NCBI GenBank assembly: GCA_038496445.1
Contig: JALMLS010000344.1
Coordinates: 124,001-188,000, forward strand
Direction: 5' to 3'
Origin: Trichosphaerium sp. ATCC 40318
Taxonomy: Eukaryota; Discosea; Flabellinia; Trichosidae
Length of the DNA: 64,000 bases
In this document: positions 58,621 to 64,000 of the stretch, in pieces
Position numbering within the stretch: position 1 is the stretch's first letter
Layout: every line of letters begins with the position of its first letter
Notes under the pieces: model-generated
The model's database searches: none
The model's input: the letters and a program-made list of their open reading frames with translations, nothing else
What the model was told of the DNA's origin: nothing
Translations under genes and position numbers: made by a program

Positions 58621-61600
58621 ATGCTACGACCTCGTAAATCGCGTGTAAAAGTTACAGGAGAAAAATCTACTTCGACAACTCAAGAAAGTGCCTCTATAGT
58701 ATCGCAACCGCGTGCAAAACCTGCACCAAAGCCTGTAGTACCAGGATCAGCAAAAGATCTCAAACAACGAGGAAATGCTTGTTACGCAAAGAAAGACTTC
58801 GCAAACGCCGCTGAGCTATATGTTAAAGCGACAGAACTCGAAAAAAAGAGCATCGTATACCCATTAAACGCGTCAGGCAAGTTTTATTAACGAAAAGTTT
58901 TTTGGATGTTAAACTACCCATACAGCCGCGTTTCTAGAACTAGAAGACTATATGAACACTATAAAATACGCCAGAGATGCCCTAGAACGAGAAGTTGCAA
59001 CAGAAGCACTACGCGCAAAGTCCGTTTTTTTTTTGTTTCCATTAACCTATCGCTAACCCTCCTATCAAGAGCGTTTGCACGTCTAGCCAAGGCTTCTATG
59101 CTTTTAGAACCGCCTCATTTGGGTCTTTCTATGATGGCTCTCGGATGGGCTAACGAGCATGCGAGTAAAATCCAAGGTCTTCTAAGTGAAAAACTTACAA
59201 CTAATTTTCCTCGACAACCTTCTCCTATCAAGAAGACATCTCTCGGTGTACCGCTCTCACTTTGTCGTATCGAAAAACGAATGTATAATGCAGTTAATAC
59301 ACGATCTATGGGTACATTCGTTGACGTAGAAATGATCAATGATGAGTCTGAGGTTCGTTGCCTTTCGTTTCGTTTTTCTGTTTTTTGATGGTCCATATAA
59401 GGAGTTTAACGCACTGTGGCTATCAGCTTTGGATATGAGCTCAGTGTTCAACACTGTAGCTGTCTTTGAAACAAACAACAAAGCTCATAAACTAAACCTA
59501 TACATAAACAATAATAATATCAGAGTGATTGCAAGGAATATCCTCCTATTGGTACAACTCTTCAACAAAAAAAAGTGAAGAAAATTGTGTTTACATCGTT
59601 ACTAGGTTCTAATTCATCAGAACGACACAGCTTCAGAAGAAGACGCCACTCAACTCCTACTATCTGTTTTCTATCAACTAAGCCTCACTGATGATCAATT
59701 AAAAACGCTTAAAGCGATATTATCGCGTCTCTGTGATAACGAGACAGTAACTGAATTTCAACAAGTGAGTTCACTTTTTTTTTGTTTGAACAATTTTTTA
59801 TTCAATCTTTGTGGTCCCATCTTGACTGTTATTTTAGACTTATCCGTTTATAAAACTATTCAATGATTGTTTTATACAATTGAAGGAAGTGTGGAATAAG
59901 TGGAGCTCTTTTGAGGAGAAGGAAAGTTACGCACTTGAAGCATGCTTAAGTGAATTACAAACACGTGAAAAACTAAATCCAAGTGGCGATACAAACGTTC
60001 ATGGGAGCTACCAAACTTGGCTTGAAACTGGATCATACTTTAAGAGTGAACACAAAAACGTCAACCCTATAATCATTGACCTAGACTCTAAGAACGCGAG
60101 AGATATCGTACGTACAACATGGAACTGAAAGAACAATTCAAAAAAAAAAGGTTTGTTAAAGTAGTTATTACTAGGTACACAATATCGTGTTTGCTCCTTG
60201 CTTGACTGATGAAAAAGAACAAAATATTAGTGATCTAGTATCTATTGTATCAAAATGGAGAAAATCTATCCTAGCACGCATAGACAAGTCACAATACTTT
60301 TTCCACGTTGGAGATAGTCAAATGTTTAAAAAATTATTGGTAGCAGAAAAAAACAACAAGTTCAACTTTATTGATGCTATTCAAGTAACAGATACATTTG
60401 GTATCTTGAATACCCTTAATACTGCTAAAGCTTTAATTGGTAAAGATTATAATCAAAACAAAATGATAACAGGATTCATAAGTAACCATAACACAATTGC
60501 TCTTTTATCTGAAGAGGAATCGCTACAATCTGAACTTTTAGAGTCAGTTATACTTTTTGAAACTGGTTTGAGTTATAAGGAACTAGAGATAATGTTTGGT
60601 TTGATACCTAAGTATGTTCAAGGCAAAAATGGTATTTATACAGTCTCATGGAAGCCATTGGGTAAGTGTTCAACAACAGTTTATACTTTTCTTTTTCTTT
60701 CTTTTTTTCATCCGATAGATTTCTTAACAAACGACTTGTTTACTACGCTTAGTACTAATCTTTTTTAATCTAGAACATAAACGAGCTTCAACTGATCAAG
60801 AGATTGATAAATGTATTGAGAGCCTAATGAGATATATGATGAATACTGGGTTTTGGAACAAGCAGCGTGATGAGTTTGCAAAAAAACTAAAAAAAGGTAA
60901 GCACTTTCGAGCCTGAAGTGTCATTGTATATCTTGGCAACCAGTATCATTTGGTACCTGCTTATAGTATATTTAGGAGACGAGATCGCCAAGATATTGCC
61001 AAGTTTACCAAGCGTGAACTTAACGGCATCTGGCCTTTACGAAATAATCTTGCCTTTTACTTCCAAGTCGGATCAACTCAACATAACACATGATTGCTTA
61101 GGTACGTTTTCTTTTGTTCGTAGTTGCGTCAGTTACTAAGATACTTTTAAGGATTGTTATCTGAGATTATATTTGCACTTCGTGCTATGGTATCAGGTGG
61201 TAGTGCTGAAGAGATGGTGCGCAAAGACCTCCAAGTTTGAATCAAAAAAAATTCTCGTCATTTTTTCTCACTATTTTCTTATTTTCTTTCAGGCTCCTCC
61301 TTGTCCTCCTATAATTTTTGATGGTATAGTCGGTCATTCTCTAGCACCAAAGCAATTTAAAGATTGGGTACAATAAAAAAAAAACCCTTACTTCTGTCCA
61401 CAATAGCACATGCTAACTTTTTTGTTTTTAGATCAAATTACCACCTAATGTCGTACAAAATGTATGTAAGACATTATGGTGTCATACAGTACTTTCATTC
61501 CGACCTGAAGCAGAAGGAAGTCAAATATCGGCTTTAATGATGATGGCACAAACAGTTGTTCGATTCCTTCCTGTCACATCTGACAATGAAGAGTGGCGTG

Positions 61601-61827
61601 TATTCCTTGATAATCATGTTAATACTGATGTCCAAGTATTACTTCATCTCAATTGTATCAAACGAGAAGACAAGGATGGTAGTGATAAAAACCTCTGGGA
61701 TGTTTGTGTTGCTATACCTGAGTTTTTGTTTACTCAGAGTGAAAACTATGTAATTGTATTTGTAAATGATAAGCTTGGTGGCCTTGCACCCGGCATACCA
61801 TTACAAGCGTTTTCTCCATGTGAGTAA
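58621..61827 (+). CDS. TPR-domain protein, possibly of the DUF4470/MYND-associated group
   Basis: The start is the ATG at 58621 (MLRPRKSRVKVTGEKSTS). A basic, low-complexity head leads to a three-TPR unit: AKDLKQRGNACYAKKDFANA, AELYVKATELEKKSIVYPLN, then after an intron AAFLELEDYMNTIKYARDAL and FARLAKASMLLEPPHLGLSM. The long remainder is mostly alpha-helical, with LLSVFYQLSLTDDQLKTLKA, FHVGDSQMFKKLLVAEKNNK, ITGFISNHNTIALLSEEESL and WRVFLDNHVNTDVQVLLHLN, ending PGIPLQAFSPCE at 61827. The layout (N-terminal TPR, then a region on protein or nucleotide 'GDxR' type folds) recalls TPR proteins with DUF4470, but I saw no MYND cysteines, so the assignment is tentative. About ten introns; divergent from CABIN1 with 216 bp between starts. 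Confidence 0.68.
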
Positions 61828-62174
61828 ACTCTATTATTAATAAGAAAGTCTCAATTATTTAACCTTGCACGTGATTATTTAAGAATGGATCTGAAAACTA
61901 GTTGTTGCAGCAGACGTTTATGTGAGACATTTGATTAGGTTATTGCTCGTTAAACTACAACGCCAGAGAGTCACAATTTGTGGGCAAACAATAGTGCTTG
62001 ATTCCTTTCTCAGAAAGCTCAAGTACTCGTTTAATCCGTTTGTAACCAATGTTGTAAACCAGCACCCTTGTTTTCTTTAAGGCACAAGCCGCAGTTGATA
62101 TTATTAATAAGTCGATGCCTTAGTGAGATTTGCAAAGGACCTTTAAGGCAGTATTACAATCAAAATAAACTACA
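61828..62174. other. Spacer (about 350 bp)
   Basis: It lies between the TPR gene and the Rab-like gene. It contains a GCACGTGATT site near 61867. No gene recognised. Confidence 0.45.
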
Positions 62175-63492
62175 ATGACCTGTACGCTCGCTAGTGTGGT
62201 TTTAATGTCTAATAATAACCTTTCTGCAGGTGTTGATTTTTCATTTCGTGTAGTGGTTGTTGGAGGTAAAACAGCTGGTAAGAGGAGCTTCATTTATAGA
62301 TTTACACGTGGTCAGGTACGGTTTTTTTTGAAACCGACGCTAGTTGACACTAGCACGTGATGTAAAAAACTAAATGGCCATCTTCGCGGTACTTTTGCGC
62401 TGAGAGCACGTGTTAGTTTCCAATGCCAGAAAAGAATAACGAAAAGCTTGATGAAGCTTTACGAAAGGATGTAGAAAAGATGGAATGGGAGACATTCTAC
62501 CCACCACATCTGAAGGGCTTGATCGTACGTTATTTTTCCATAAAAGTGTTAACGGTTTTTTTTTTGTTTCTTTCAAATGATAAAACGCGTAAGTATCCAT
62601 CCTTTCCTCTCTCATTGCATTGAAACGTTCTTGCAAAAGCGTTCTTTGTGTGTTTGGCCGTTAGAGCACCAAATAGGAACCAGTAAATTAAATAATCGAT
62701 TGTCTAGAAATATCCTACTTTTCAACTCACCAAAGGCTCGTTGGCTGGTGAGATTAAGAACGTTTCGGAGCGAAGACGAAGAGTAAAGCTTGATATGGTT
62801 GCTTGTCATAGGTACCAAAAACAATACAGGAAAAAACACATCCCAGTCACATGATAACGATTGTCTTTATTTAAATCGACACGCCTAGGATTCGTCAAGG
62901 TGGAAGCGATCCAGCTAAAGATAAAAAGAAGCACCCTTTTGAATATCAAAGCAGCTACTTCCGAGGTGTCATTGTAGTACGTCGTGAATACCGTTCAAAA
63001 AAGTAGTTCAGAGAAAAAGTACTTTAACTTACTCTGTTAATACAATCCCAGATGTACTCAGTGACAAGCAAGAAGTCCTTTAAAGGTTCGTCCTTCTTCA
63101 CAAACCATAACAATATCGCACTTTTTAACAATATCGCAGAAGCTGAGATTTGGCTTATAGACGTTGAGACCTTTGTAAGCAAAAAGTTGTTCATTTGTCA
63201 AAAATATCAGTGTTCCTTCTCTAACTGTATTGTACTTTCAAAGGCACCTTACCAAGTTCGCACAGTGTTATTGGCTTCAAAGTACGATTGTGTAGGGAAG
63301 TCAGAGGTTACAAAGGTAGAAGGAGAGAATCTTGCTGCCAAGCATAAAGCTATTTTCTTTGAGACGAGCTGCTGGACAAGTAAAGGAATAGGTGCATTCT
63401 ACATACACTTGCTTGGTATACATATTAACCTACTTATAGACGAAGCACTTAGAGCATGTGCTACTATGATGGTACAAGGAGTTGAGAGATAG
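62175..63492 (+). CDS. Divergent Rab-like small GTPase
   Basis: Rab GTPases direct vesicle traffic. The start is the ATG at 62175 or the in-frame ATG at 62208 (MSNNNLSAGVDFSFRV). The first strand and P-loop read FRVVVVGGKTAGKRSFIYRF (GxxxxGKxS present). Later exons hold MYSVTSKKSFK (the Rab Y-S-V-T-S-xx-S-F helix), AEAEIWLIDVE, VRTVLLASKYDCVGKSEVTK (the G4 NKxD replaced by SKYD), GENLAAKHKAIFFETSCW (G5 ETSAK-like) and a C-terminal helix ending MMVQGVER. The segment between P-loop and helix is unusual: expected switch motifs (WDTAGQ) are not visible in the frames I could join, and a charged insert (MPEKNNEKLDEALRKDVEKM) is present instead. There is no C-terminal prenylation cysteine. Some exon borders at 62340-63040 are unresolved. 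Confidence 0.65.
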
Positions 63493-64000
63493 GCCAATGC
63501 CAAAGAACATGTAGAATAGAGTAGTTGTAACATAACAATACAGTAGAGACCACAAAATAAACCAATCTTATTTTCAACATTGTTAGCGTTGAGATAGCAT
63601 ATTTGCTTGACTCGTTTTGTTCTCCATGTCATTACCATCAACAACAAAGATTGTTACTATTCAGCATGCCCTTGCTGTTCTCTATATTATTGTATTTTGC
63701 AACGAGTTCATTTAAACCAAGACGCCTTTGCAATGATAGTACAATTTTGTGGTTACAACCCTTACATTTCGAAGCAAAAACAAATTCCCTTCCGAGAGTT
63801 CGATACCTGGTGCACCAGGCAGCGAAGTTCCCTGACTTGAATTTCAATACACAACTTCGCAGATAAGCCTGCACTGTACCGAGGTACCGTGACTTAAAAG
63901 GTTCTTTGAATATTCGTGTCAATGACTGCCATTCTGCAAGGGTGATTAGCCCTATGACAATCACATACGCTTCGAGGTTTTTAATTACTTCGGCTTCGAT
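63493..64000. other. Unassigned right edge
   Basis: Open frames exist on both strands. The plus frame 63607-63840 (FCGYNPYISKQKQIPFREFD) and the minus frame 63964-63638 (LAEWQSLTRIFKEPFKSRYL) exclude each other, and neither shows a family. A gene entering from the right is possible. Confidence 0.35.

Noticed and set aside
52061..63037. Numerous T- or A-homopolymer runs of 8-12 nt
   Set aside because: They coincide with intron polypyrimidine tracts and give no evidence of mobile elements, poly(A) retrocopies or CRISPR-like arrays.
1..64000. Prokaryotic operons, CRISPR arrays, insertion sequences
   Set aside because: Gene structure is eukaryotic throughout, with spliceosomal introns; no spaced direct-repeat arrays, transposase genes or terminal repeats were seen.

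Overview
The window is nuclear DNA of an intron-rich, gene-dense, AT-rich eukaryotic microbe. Almost every gene is cut by short introns (about 38-90 nt) that begin mostly with GTACGT/GTAAGT-like donors and end in T-rich tracts plus AG. The lineage cannot be fixed from this window. An animal-type Kip CDK-inhibitor domain, a PPEF-type phosphatase, CABIN1, an LRMDA-like protein and PIKfyve point toward opisthokonts or their unicellular relatives, but this is inference. All gene models were spliced by eye from reading frame and family conservation. CDS coordinates run from start codon to stop codon and include introns.

Layout. 1-1672 (-): 5' part of a proline-rich, probably disordered protein. 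1996-5876 (+): splicing factor SYF1/XAB2 with a tRNA-Ile gene inside one intron. 6114-7225 (-): F-box plus MORN/YwqK-type repeat protein. 8149-9853 (+): secreted berberine-bridge-like FAD oxidase. 10410-12765 (-): RING, TRAF zinc-finger, coiled-coil, SPRY and transmembrane protein. 12880-13613 (+): small protein resembling the N-terminal domain of PIF1 helicase. 13754-17542 (+): condensin subunit CAP-G with a tRNA-Asp gene inside one intron. 17790-19240 (+): LRMDA-like leucine-rich protein. 19568-20857 (+): intronless 429-residue orphan. 21462-23434 (-): two uncharacterised genes. 23999-25242 (-) and 25311-26743 (+): a divergent pair, a secreted class 3 lipase and an APH-fold kinase. 27022-28315 (-): putative mitochondrial protein. 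28854-29102 (+): minimal Kip-type CDK inhibitor. 29369-30996 (+): DMT/SLC35-like transporter. 31399-35512 (+): secreted, Cys-rich, metzincin-like surface protein. 35700-37882 (-): amino-acid permease. 39143-45846 (+): Fab1/PIKfyve. 46082-47467 (+): small secreted protein. 48050-51975 (+): PPEF phosphatase with EF-hands. 52303-58404 (-): CABIN1/HIR3. 58621-61827 (+): TPR protein. 62175-63492 (+): divergent Rab-like GTPase.

The genes do not form a pathway or cluster; the window is ordinary housekeeping chromosome with short, often divergent spacers. The less ordinary items are two tRNA genes lying sense inside introns of essential genes, a KID-only Kip protein lacking the ATP-site-blocking segment, a TRIM-like protein with TRAF fingers in place of B-boxes, an F-box/MORN repeat gene that may derive from a giant virus, a large secreted protein with an odd metzincin zinc motif, and a TCACGTGA palindrome that recurs in introns.
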